Notes under the pieces: generated by a model
What the model was told of the DNA's origin: nothing
The model's database searches: none
The model's input: only the letters and a program-made list of their open reading frames with translations
Made by a program: the position numbers and the translations under genes
Part shown: positions 1 to 7,354 of the stretch, in pieces
Layout: every line of letters starts with the position of its first letter
Numbering within the stretch: position 1 is the first letter of the stretch
Assembly (NCBI GenBank): GCA_016721425.1
Contig: JADKID010000033.1
Coordinates: forward strand, 1-26,230
Length of the DNA: 26,230 nucleotides
Source: Bryobacterales bacterium
Lineage (GTDB): Bacteria > Acidobacteriota > Terriglobia > Bryobacterales > Bryobacteraceae
Direction of reading: 5' to 3'

Positions 1-841
1 TGGATGCTGGACTTCGATCTGCCTGTCCACTCCGTGCTCGTGTATGTAAGGCTCACGGTTCGCCAGGATCACGATTTTCTCGCCATGCAGGTGGCGGTTC
101 AGGGTTTGCTTCAGCCGCTCCGCAGTCCATTGTCCGGGCGCGTCTTCCCGATCGTTCGCCATCCGGCCAACCAACTCGCGCACGTCGCTGAGAATCGGCT
201 GGAACTCGCGGTTCTGCACCCTATCGCCGCGCAGTATGCTCCGCAGTTCGGCGCTCCAGCCATACCGCGCCCATTTGGCCACGAACATCGGCACACCAAA
301 CGCCATAACAGCCAACACACCAAATACAAATAGCAGAAATGTCCGGGCTTGAGCTTCCCGGCGATCAATATAGCCGAGATCATGCAGCATCACTACGAAT
401 CCCAACTGTTGTCCCTGGTTCGATATCGGCATGACGCTCGCATGGACACGCCCAGTAGGTAGGGGTCGCCACCGCGCTCCACTCCTGCAATTTGTTCGAG
501 GTCGCCTCAACCCGCGCTCGACTTCCTACCACCGGACAACCGAACTCCGGAAGAAATCCAGGAGTGCTGGCGCGCGGTGTCAAATCGGCATTGCAGATCA
601 AGACACCCAGAACTCGTTCGTCCCGCGCGAGATCCGTCAACTGTTTCTGCAGATCCTTGGGATCGCCGTACCAGGCGTTAGCCAGAGACTGACTTGCACC
701 AACCAGTACCAGCTGCGCGCGCGAGCTGACGTCGCGCTCAAACCATTCACGAGCCGTGGTCTGCACGACGCCAGAGGCAGCCCAGGTCAGGAGTGCCAAG
801 CCGACGAGGAGCGCCAACACGAACTGGGCCATGCGTGGCAT
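1..841 (-). CDS. Membrane-tethered trehalose-6-phosphate synthase (GT20), N-terminal part only, one frameshift
   Basis: The gene starts at 841 and runs off the left edge, leaving about 280 residues. Residues about 6-26 form a membrane segment, followed by an extracytoplasmic sensor-like region, a second membrane segment (FLLFVFGVLAVMAFGVPMF) and a cytoplasmic linker. The last visible part, GEKIVILANREPYIHEHGVD, is the characteristic beginning of a GT20 trehalose-phosphate synthase domain. Family knowledge: GT20 enzymes transfer glucose from a nucleotide sugar to glucose-6-phosphate. The N-terminal half and the second half lie in different frames; adding one G to the G-run at 451-453 joins them as TYWGRVHASV. 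It diverges from the GH15 gene across 50 bp. The catalytic domain is almost entirely outside the window, so substrate choice cannot be judged. The start has no strong ribosome site; a second ATG lies three codons in. Confidence 0.82.
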
Positions 842-891
842 GTATCTAACGTTATTAGACCACTTCAGCGATTCGTGCTAAGTTTCCAGAC
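842..891. promoter_or_regulatory. Divergent spacer between TPS and GH15 genes with a palindromic site
   Basis: The 50-bp gap between two divergent starts must contain or overlap control elements for both. It holds an imperfect 15-bp palindrome, TCTAACGTTATTAGA at 845-859, whose core TAACGTTA (847-854) is a perfect palindrome. It sits immediately next to the TPS start and about 30 bp before the GH15 start, so it could be an operator. No clear -35/-10 pair was identified. The regulatory role is inference. Confidence 0.35.
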
Positions 892-2526
892 ATGAGACTC
901 GAGGAACTAGGAGTGATCGGGAACTGTCAGTTCTCGGCGCTAGTACATAGCAGCGGAGAGATCGTCTGGTGCTGCATGCCCAGATTTGACGCCGATCCGA
1001 TCTGTTCCACGCTTTTGGATGAGCAGGCTGGGGGGCGTTTCCGCATCGGCCCTACGAACGGCGAGCTCGGCACTCAACGGTATGTACTGAACACCAACAT
1101 TCTGGAAACTGTCTTTCAGACCTCGTCGGGTTCCTTCCGAGTGATCGATTTCGCGCCGCGATTCCTGCAGTTCGACCGCGCATTCCGGCCAACTCAACTG
1201 ATGCGGATCGTCGAGCCGATCGACGGAACGCCTCGGATCAGCGTAGTCTGCGAGCCGAGGCTCGGATGGTCAAGCGTTCGACCCGTAGCTGTTGTGGGCT
1301 CGCACCATGTGCGCTATGAGGGATTCGCCAGCCAGTTGCGGCTCACCACAGACATTCCGCTTTCCTACTTAGGCGGTCAAGGGTTCACGCTAACGGAACG
1401 GCAGCACTTCGTTCTGAGCTGGGGAACGCCGGTGGAAGAGCCGTTGGCCCCTTTGTGCGAGCGCTTCTCAACTGAGACGGCCAGGTATTGGCAGAACTGG
1501 GTGAAGCAGTGCGACATTCCTCCGCTGTTCCAACGTGAGGTAATTCGATCGGCGTTGGCCCTGAAACTCAATTGCTTCGAGGATACCGGCGCTGTCGTCG
1601 CCGCAATGACAACATCCATACCCGAGTCGCCGGGCAGCGGGCGGACGTGGGACTATCGCTACTGCTGGTTGCGGGATTCCTACTATGCTCTAAATGCCTT
1701 TGGCCTACTGGGGCACTTTGAAGAGCGTGAGCAGTTTGTCCGATATCTGTTGAACGTCGCCGGTGGTGCGCCTGGGCTCAATCTGGATCCTCTCTACCGG
1801 ATTGATGGCTCGCAAAACCTCGAAGAGTCAATACTCGACGACTGGCCGGGATATGAGGGCGAGCGACCGGTACGGAGGCACGCAAGGCGGTGTCGCTTGC
1901 AGGCGTTCCGGACGCAGGCATCTGGGGAGTATCGAACTGAGTGGAAGCCGCAAACATTTTCCAGCCTGATGTGTTGGGCAGCAGCCGACCGGATGGCCGG
2001 AATTGCGGATCTCCATGCGCCTGCGATTTCGGCGGAGTTCCGCTCCGCCGCGGAGGTGATCCATACACAGATCAGTGAACAGGGATGGAACGCCGCGAAA
2101 GGTAGTTTTGTCGGCCACTATGGGGGTGAGGATCTGGATGCCTCCCTGCTTCAACTGGCCCGCCTACGATTTCTTCCCGAAGACGCCCCCCGACTGCATA
2201 GCACCATCGACGCGATCAACCACGATTTGACTCGTGACAAGTGGTTGCTGCGCTACCAACTCAATGATGGCTTCGGCACCCCGACCGTAGCGTTCATCAT
2301 CTGCACATTCTGGCTAGTCGAGGCGCTTGCCGCCGCGGGGCGCCGCGCCGAAGCCCGTGAGGTATTCGATCGCATTCACAGCGCGGTTTCCCCGTTGGGC
2401 CTACTCTCAGAGGACTACGATGCGAAGGCGGGGCGCATGTGGGGCAACTTTCCGCAGGCGTATTCGCACGTTGGATTGATTCATGCGGCTTTTGCCGCGT
2501 CTCCGACTTGGGCGGAGGTGCTGTGA
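892..2526 (+). CDS. Glycoside hydrolase family 15 (glucoamylase/trehalase-like), with apparent internal deletion and frameshift
   Basis: This is a cytoplasmic-type GH15 protein of the COG3387 class (544 residues as read, no signal peptide). It opens with the usual N-terminal beta-sandwich (ELGVIGNCQFSALV, GEIVWCCMPRFDADPI). The (alpha/alpha)6 barrel motif WDYRYCWLRD is at residues 253-262, followed by TFSSLMCWAAADR and LLSEDYD...WGNFPQAYSHVGLI. Family members hydrolyse alpha-glucosides such as maltodextrins or trehalose by inversion. The segment between GYEGERPVR and the second catalytic region is abnormal: the expected GNAA...Q.D.YGE block is missing. DAGIWEYRTEWK, holding the likely second catalytic Glu, is recovered only after removing one G from the run at 1924-1927. 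A stretch of roughly 50 residues therefore seems lost near 1870-1885. Pairing with the divergent TPS gene suggests trehalose or glycogen turnover; the exact substrate is unknown. Confidence 0.85.
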   Translation: MRLEELGVIGNCQFSALVHSSGEIVWCCMPRFDADPICSTLLDEQAGGRFRIGPTNGELGTQRYVLNTNILETVFQTSSGSFRVIDFAPRFLQFDRAFRPTQLMRIVEPIDGTPRISVVCEPRLGWSSVRPVAVVGSHHVRYEGFASQLRLTTDIPLSYLGGQGFTLTERQHFVLSWGTPVEEPLAPLCERFSTETARYWQNWVKQCDIPPLFQREVIRSALALKLNCFEDTGAVVAAMTTSIPESPGSGRTWDYRYCWLRDSYYALNAFGLLGHFEEREQFVRYLLNVAGGAPGLNLDPLYRIDGSQNLEESILDDWPGYEGERPVRRHARRCRLQAFRTQASGEYRTEWKPQTFSSLMCWAAADRMAGIADLHAPAISAEFRSAAEVIHTQISEQGWNAAKGSFVGHYGGEDLDASLLQLARLRFLPEDAPRLHSTIDAINHDLTRDKWLLRYQLNDGFGTPTVAFIICTFWLVEALAAAGRRAEAREVFDRIHSAVSPLGLLSEDYDAKAGRMWGNFPQAYSHVGLIHAAFAASPTWAEVL

Positions 2527-2771
2527 AGCTACATCAGCGATCCGCCCGGTAAGCCGTGGCCGGATTTGGGACTTGCTCAATAGAGGTCTTGCCACATTTC
2601 GTGCTGGGGCATCCCGCCCCTCAAAAGAAGCCCGGCAGGAGCGCACGGCCTCGAGACTGCCTGTCGCGCGGGGAGTTGACGGTTCTCCAACCCTCGTCAG
2701 CCTCCTGAAGCTGCCGGAGTCCGCTTTCCAATTCCGCCGTCGTCACGCCGGCTCCGTCGATAGCTGCAATT

Positions 2772-3422
2772 CTAACAGATCAGTTTCTTGCGGACCGCGT
2801 AAAGTACGATCTCCGCTGTGTTGTGTAGGCTCAGTTTCTGCATGAAGTGATTGCGGTGGGTCTCGACGGTGTACGGGCTCACGTCGAGAATCGTCGCCAC
2901 TTCCTTGTTGGACTTACCCTCAGCCAAGAGTTGCAGTATCTCTTTCTCTCGCTCGGTCAAGAGCTCGTAGGAATCTTCGAGTTGCTTCTGCTGAACTTGA
3001 CGTGTGTATTCCTCTGCAAGGATCTTCGCGATTGAAGGGCTGAAGAAGCACTTGCCGGCCATCACGGCACGGACGGCGCCGGGCAAATCCGCAAATGCCG
3101 ATCCTTTGACCAAATAGCCTCTCGCCCCGGCACTCAGGGCGCGAACTAGATAGACTTCATCCTCATGCATGCTCAGAATCACAACTTTGCGCCCGGGACT
3201 CCGCCTGAGTATTTGAGCCGTCGCCTCGATGCCATTCAAGAGGGGCATTCCAATGTCCATCACCACGACATCCGGCACCAGGGCTTCTGCTTTCAGCACG
3301 GCTTCTCTACCATCCTCAGCCTCACCGACCACTTCCATGTCGGGTTCCTGCTGGAGTACGAACTTGAGCCCTTGCCGGACAATGCCGTGGTCGTCAGCGA
3401 TTAGGATGCGAGTTTTGCTCAT
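2772..3422 (-). CDS. NarL/FixJ-type response regulator (receiver + LuxR HTH)
   Basis: The 216-residue protein has a receiver domain at about 4-120, with acidic residues D10-D11, phospho-acceptor D56 (in VVMDIGMP) and the conserved lysine K106 (GYLVKG). A LuxR-type helix-turn-helix follows at about 148-212 (LTEREKEILQLLAEGKSNKE, VSPYTVETHRNHFMQKL). All phosphorelay residues are present. The start overlaps the kinase stop in an ATGA arrangement, so the pair is translationally coupled. It is convergent with GH15. Targets are not known. The divergent phosphatase gene upstream of the kinase, with its inverted repeat, is the most obvious local candidate (inference). Confidence 0.95.
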   Translation of the reverse strand: MSKTRILIADDHGIVRQGLKFVLQQEPDMEVVGEAEDGREAVLKAEALVPDVVVMDIGMPLLNGIEATAQILRRSPGRKVVILSMHEDEVYLVRALSAGARGYLVKGSAFADLPGAVRAVMAGKCFFSPSIAKILAEEYTRQVQQKQLEDSYELLTEREKEILQLLAEGKSNKEVATILDVSPYTVETHRNHFMQKLSLHNTAEIVLYAVRKKLIC

Positions 3423-4747
3423 GCTTGTCCCTCGGTGCGTGATGGCACCTCAATTCTCACCAGGGTGCCCTTGCCAGGTTGGGCGAAGATCGACGCGGTC
3501 CCACCCAATTCTCGCACTCGCTCCTGAATGCCAAACAGACCCAAGCCACGCCTCGGCAAGTCCCCCAGGTCGAAGCCTTGCCCGTCATCTTCGACCGTAA
3601 GCGAGATTGTCTCTCTACCGACGTGGAGGTTAATCCGGACGCCACTGGCCTTTGCGTGTCTAGCGCAGTTGGTCAGCGCCTCCTGGACGACACGATAGAA
3701 GCAAATCGTCTCTGCTTCTGACAGGCTCTCCAGGTGTCCATCCATTTGCAGATGGACCAGTATGCCACATCGCTTCGTGAATTCGCGGGTCTGCCATTCG
3801 ATTGCCGGACCGAGTCCAAGATCGTCCAGGATGGACGGGCGCAGCCCCATAGATATACTGCGGGCTGCGGCTACTGTGAGCTGGGTGAGAGATTTGCCGT
3901 CCTCCACCTGCTGCATCGGATCTCCGCGGCCGAGCTCAATATTAGTGAACACCATCTGAATTGCCGTCAACATCTGCCCAATTTGGTCGTGCAATTCTCG
4001 CGCGAGGGACTTTCGTTCGTCCTCGTGGGCGTGAACAAGACGCTGAGAGAGATCGCGAAGTTGGTCCCGGTCCAGATCGGTCTGTCGCTGAAGATGCGCG
4101 GCCCGCGCCTCAAGATGTGAAACTCGCCAAACAGTGAGCGCGGTAATGAGGAGACCAATCAACAGCGTGGTCGCCAGAGTCCCGGTGAGCGCGTCATCGA
4201 GTCGCACAAGGGATTCCTCCAAGCGGGCATGGTGCTCGCGCAGTAGGCGTTCCTCGATATGTTCAATGCTTGTCGCTGATGCCATTGCCGAGTTCCGGAG
4301 TGGTGCCAGTTTCTGGCGCAAAAATAGAACGCCTTTCGACCGCCGCTCCTGGGCAGACCACCCCAGTGAAACCATCGCCATCTGCCAATATTGCTCATGC
4401 AGCGCACTCAATTGGCGCGCCAGCTCTGACTGACTCGCATCCTGTGGATTCTGCAGTCGACCTATTCCCGCCAAGAGTGACTGATGGAGCTCGTTGAGTT
4501 GTACTCGGGCCGGTGCGCCTATCCCGGAGGGATCGAGAAGCGAATCTCGAACTGCAATTGCCAAGGCCGCCGAGTTATCGCGTACGTCCCTGAGAATCTT
4601 GTCTCGCTGCTGTGCCTGCGCCTCGGTCGTCAGGATGCTGTCACGGAGATGGCGCGTCTGACGAGCAACATCGTAGGCTGAGATTCCTACGACGGTGAGC
4701 AACGCCGTGAAGGCGATGGCGATCAGAGGCCAGCTTCGATGTTTCAT
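3419..4747 (-). CDS. NarX/DesK-type sensor histidine kinase (HisKA_3)
   Basis: The start is placed at 4747 (MKHRSWPLIA, preceded by GAAGAAG) because it puts a membrane segment at residues 7-25 and avoids overlap with the divergent phosphatase gene. This gives 442 residues. An extracytoplasmic region of about 160 residues with helical character follows, then a second membrane helix at about 190-207. The dimerisation/phosphoacceptor helix has H253 in ERKSLARELHDQIG. The ATPase domain shows N360 (EALTNCARHAKA), DDGQGF at 387-392 and GLGLFG at 401-406. It should phosphorylate the overlapping response regulator. The periplasmic domain resembles a four-helix stimulus sensor, but the ligand cannot be told from sequence. 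An upstream in-frame start at 4843 would overlap the phosphatase coding region and is less likely. Confidence 0.93.
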   Translation of the reverse strand: MKHRSWPLIAIAFTALLTVVGISAYDVARQTRHLRDSILTTEAQAQQRDKILRDVRDNSAALAIAVRDSLLDPSGIGAPARVQLNELHQSLLAGIGRLQNPQDASQSELARQLSALHEQYWQMAMVSLGWSAQERRSKGVLFLRQKLAPLRNSAMASATSIEHIEERLLREHHARLEESLVRLDDALTGTLATTLLIGLLITALTVWRVSHLEARAAHLQRQTDLDRDQLRDLSQRLVHAHEDERKSLARELHDQIGQMLTAIQMVFTNIELGRGDPMQQVEDGKSLTQLTVAAARSISMGLRPSILDDLGLGPAIEWQTREFTKRCGILVHLQMDGHLESLSEAETICFYRVVQEALTNCARHAKASGVRINLHVGRETISLTVEDDGQGFDLGDLPRRGLGLFGIQERVRELGGTASIFAQPGKGTLVRIEVPSRTEGQA

Positions 4748-4774
4748 CACTTCTTCAGGCGAGCCATACCTCCT

Positions 4775-4822
4775 CCCGATGTTACTGCATGCCCACCTGC
4801 TGCCGGAAGTTCTAACATCGGG
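4775..4822. promoter_or_regulatory. Perfect 10-bp inverted repeat in the kinase/phosphatase divergent spacer
   Basis: CCCGATGTTA at 4775-4784 is matched by its exact reverse complement TAACATCGGG at 4813-4822, with a 28-bp spacer (centres 38 bp apart). The pair fills the 79-bp spacer between the kinase start (4747) and the phosphatase start (4827). The right arm ends four bases before the ATG, over the ribosome-binding region. It could be a pair of operator half-sites or an RNA hairpin that hides the start. The repeat is seen directly; the function is inference. Confidence 0.5.
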
Positions 4823-4826
4823 TTGT

Positions 4827-5645
4827 ATGAGAGTGGTCATCACAGATCTCGATGGAACATTGCTGGATCACGGCACCTACGCCTACCAGGCCGCACTACC
4901 CGCATTGGGGGAACTTGAGCGGGCGGGCATCCCCGTTGTGTTCTGCACCAGCAAAACGAGGGCAGAGACTGCGATGTGGAAGCAACTCATCGGGAACAGG
5001 CATCCCTTTATCGTTGAGAACGGCGGCGCTATCTGTGTCCCTGTAGGCTACTTCGCGGATTCCATTCCAACTGCCGTCAGAGCCGAAGAGTTTGACATCC
5101 TGAAACTGGGCACCGGCTACTCCGAGTTGACCGAGGTGCTGGCGACAGCGTCTAAACAGTCCCGATGCCGGGTGCGAGGATTCGCGTCGATGCGGCCAGA
5201 AGAGGTCGCCTCTGCGTGCGGGATGAGCGTCGAGCAGGCAGCCCTCGCACAGATGCGCGAGTACGACGAACCGTTTCTGGTTCTGGATGTTCATCGAACC
5301 GAACAATTGCTGGCAGCGATTTCCGAACAGGGCTTGAGTTGGACGAAGGGCGGGCGATTCTTCCACATACTTGGGAACAACGACAAAGGCTTTGCTGCGC
5401 GGACGCTTCTGGACCTTTATCGCATCGCCGCAGGCCAAGTGGAGTCGTTGGGGCTTGGCGACGGTCTGAATGACGCACCTCTCCTGAACATCGTTGATGT
5501 CCCCATCTTGATACCGTCTCCGGCCCTGACCGAGCTGCAACTCGCCGTGACTGGCGGTCGCCCCGCGCCTTTCGGCGGCCCAGTAGGGTGGAATGCCGCG
5601 ATTCTGAATTACCTTGCGCAGGCCCGTTACGAGGCTCCGCGGTGA
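4827..5645 (+). CDS. mpgP: Mannosyl/glucosyl-3-phosphoglycerate phosphatase (HAD, MpgP family)
   Basis: This 272-residue HAD-IIB phosphatase has the nucleophile motif D7-L-D9-G-T near the start, motif II CTSKT (40-44) and the signature REYDEPF (144-150). WTKGGRFFHILG precedes the motif III lysine (K187), and GDGLND (211-216) is the Mg-binding motif IV. REYDEPF and the GGRFFH block are typical of MpgP. Known MpgP-type enzymes remove the phosphate from mannosyl-3-phosphoglycerate, and some also act on glucosyl-3-phosphoglycerate. A gpgS-type synthase nearby makes the glucosyl compound the likely substrate here. The start at 4827 is chosen because the family begins directly at the DxD strand. 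It is convergent with the operon carrying the synthases. Confidence 0.88.
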   Translation: MRVVITDLDGTLLDHGTYAYQAALPALGELERAGIPVVFCTSKTRAETAMWKQLIGNRHPFIVENGGAICVPVGYFADSIPTAVRAEEFDILKLGTGYSELTEVLATASKQSRCRVRGFASMRPEEVASACGMSVEQAALAQMREYDEPFLVLDVHRTEQLLAAISEQGLSWTKGGRFFHILGNNDKGFAARTLLDLYRIAAGQVESLGLGDGLNDAPLLNIVDVPILIPSPALTELQLAVTGGRPAPFGGPVGWNAAILNYLAQARYEAPR

Positions 5646-5743
5646 GCTCTTGCACTCGGGCGAAACTCCCGCGCTGATGTGGCGTTAACAAATCAGGTCG
5701 GCGGCCGCGGGTTTCGACGGGTCAACGCTATGCCTACTGGTGG

Positions 5744-6229
5744 TCAGGAGGATGGCTGCAGCATGTAGAACTCATTTGCTTGCTTCTGGCCACCTTTGGC
5801 TCGGATTGTCAGGATGGTCGTCAGCGTCTTTCCTTTGCTGCCCAACTTGAGCACACGTGTCGTGACCACCGGGCCGTCCTGGCCCTCACACGTCATCTCG
5901 ACTGTCAGACGCTCGCCCGTTCGAGTACCCCACTTAGTGACGACCGCACAGGGGCGTTCGCCGATGATCTGCCTGGCCTCGACCCCATCCGTCTTGGCCT
6001 CCAGTCGATAGCTGAACGGACCGCCTGACGGGTCGGGGGTCGACTCCATGAGGATCTTTGGGTCCATGTGCTCGATACGGAGAGTCGCGCCTTTTGGCGG
6101 CTGGACTTTCTCCAAACGACTCCGCATCGGGTCCAGCTTCCAACTCCCACTGAAGTTCGGTCGCGGTTGCGCGTCGGCGCCAATCGAGACCACTAGCCCC
6201 GTCAGACAGAACAACACTAGACGTTTCAT
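5744..6229 (-). CDS. Small secreted protein of unknown function (FSGSWKLD type)
   Basis: The start at 6229 is set by a GGAGG ribosome site and gives 161 residues. A signal peptide covers about residues 1-22 (LVLFCLTGLVVSIGADA), with the mature protein opening at QPRPNFSGSWKLD. FSGSW..D openings followed by a predicted all-beta body recur in secreted acidobacterial proteins, possibly lipocalin-like folds. No catalytic motif is visible. It is the last gene of the gpgS operon direction, 46 bp after the cupin stop. I cannot assign a role. Confidence 0.75.
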   Translation of the reverse strand: MKRLVLFCLTGLVVSIGADAQPRPNFSGSWKLDPMRSRLEKVQPPKGATLRIEHMDPKILMESTPDPSGGPFSYRLEAKTDGVEARQIIGERPCAVVTKWGTRTGERLTVEMTCEGQDGPVVTTRVLKLGSKGKTLTTILTIRAKGGQKQANEFYMLQPSS

Positions 6230-6275
6230 CTTGCCTCCTGCGATCTGGAACTCGCGTTCCCTGGCTAGTTGGTGG

Positions 6276-6637
6276 TTAGTAGTCGCGATGCACCGTAGCG
6301 CGTGTATATGCAGGAGCGCACACCGCAAAGTGATCCGCACCGCTCTCCCCTGGAGTTGAGTAGCGCACCCATTCATGGCGCAGCACATGTACCGCCTGTC
6401 CGGCTTCGAGGTCGACCACTCCGGCCTTGTGCTCTATTCTCAGAGTTCCCTTCAATACCACCGTGAACTCGTCGAAGTCGGCGCACTGACCGCCCCCAGC
6501 CAGTTTGGCGGAGAGCAGATATGTGCGATCGAGACCTTGGACTCATCGCTATTGATGAAACCGAAGTACTCCTCGACGATTTTCGGCATGTTACCTACCG
6601 TCTCGATCTTGGTTGGCGAACCTACGATTTCCGGCAT
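6276..6637 (-). CDS. Single-domain cupin protein, one frameshift
   Basis: The N-terminal half (MPEIVGSPTKIE...ICSPPNW) and the C-terminal half (FDEFTVVLKGTLRIEHK...EWVRYSTPG) lie in different frames. Adding one base to the run at 6493-6497 joins them into a 120-residue protein. The C-terminal half has the cupin strand pattern, with LEAGQAVHVLRHEWVRYSTP as the second conserved block. The typical metal-binding histidine cluster is not obvious, so metal dependence is uncertain. The strong AGGAGGG ribosome site overlaps the stop of the upstream channel-like gene, fixing the start at 6637. Small cupins of this type may bind a metabolite or act as sensors; the function here is unknown. Confidence 0.72.
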
Positions 6638-6652
6638 AGACGACTCTCCCTC

Positions 6653-7351
6653 CTAAACGTGGTTGAGGAGTTGTTTCTCCTCTTCGCGCGTAACGCTATT
6701 CCTGCCTAGCCATCGGTGAACCGAGTCTCTTGCGCCCAGCCCGAGCGCGAGGCCGCAAGTCAGAACCGCTCCGCCGGCGAAAATGATGAAGGCCGAAAAG
6801 AAGCCCCGCTCTGCGAAATCAAGCATATCCGCGGCCACCACGACGGCGACGAACACGACGGCGACGCGGACTGCGGCCGCTAGTCGACGAGGGCGTGGGA
6901 TCTCCTCATTGCAGGCCCAGACCAGAATGCTCCTCCCCAGGAATTGAGCCAGCCAGAATCCCACCAGAAGGATCGCGCCGGCCGCAATCAACTTCGGAAA
7001 GAGCAAAATCGTCCCTTCCACGATTTGGGACGTCAGTCTTGTATCGAACACGTTGACCGCAGTGAGGGCCCCTAGCAGGGGGATGAGCCAGTAGACTGCG
7101 CCAACTACCACTGGCGCCACACCGCTGCGGACTGAGCCTGGCAGGAACGCAGCGAATCCGCTCTCCCGCAGGAATTTGTCCGCGCCAGCGCCCTTGAAGG
7201 CTTTTGAAAAGAGCAACCGGACGATCCGCGCCAGCAAAACGGCCGCCGCGAGTATCGCCATGCCCACCAGCAGTGGTGGGATGTAGGTGACGATCTGTGA
7301 TGAGAGACGCTCCAGTGCCTTCTCGAGAACTTCCCGTAGTGTTTGAATCAT
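6653..7351 (-). CDS. MscS-like pore-only membrane protein (conserved TM helix repeat)
   Basis: This 232-residue protein is almost entirely hydrophobic, with predicted helices at about 22-46, 78-98, 113-140, 160-177 and 185-207. The last helix is glycine/alanine rich and ends in CGLALGLGARDSVHRW, which resembles the pore helix of MscS-type mechanosensitive channels. The cytoplasmic beta-domain and alpha/beta domain of MscS are absent: the protein stops about 20 residues after the pore helix. It fits the conserved TM helix family (PF05552-like). Its ATG lies three bases after the glycosyltransferase stop, so the two are probably translated together. A role in releasing or sensing osmolytes during turgor change is inference. 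Confidence 0.82.
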   Translation of the reverse strand: MIQTLREVLEKALERLSSQIVTYIPPLLVGMAILAAAVLLARIVRLLFSKAFKGAGADKFLRESGFAAFLPGSVRSGVAPVVVGAVYWLIPLLGALTAVNVFDTRLTSQIVEGTILLFPKLIAAGAILLVGFWLAQFLGRSILVWACNEEIPRPRRLAAAVRVAVVFVAVVVAADMLDFAERGFFSAFIIFAGGAVLTCGLALGLGARDSVHRWLGRNSVTREEEKQLLNHV

Positions 7352-7354
7352 GAT

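Noticed and set aside
4..333. Open frame on the plus strand at the left edge
   Set aside because: It is antisense to the trehalose-phosphate synthase frame, which gives clear family motifs (KIVILANREPYIHEH).
2606..2620. Hairpin GGGGC-ATCCC-GCCCC in the GH15/response regulator convergent gap
   Set aside because: The stem is only five pairs and no T-run follows on either strand, so a terminator call is not supported.
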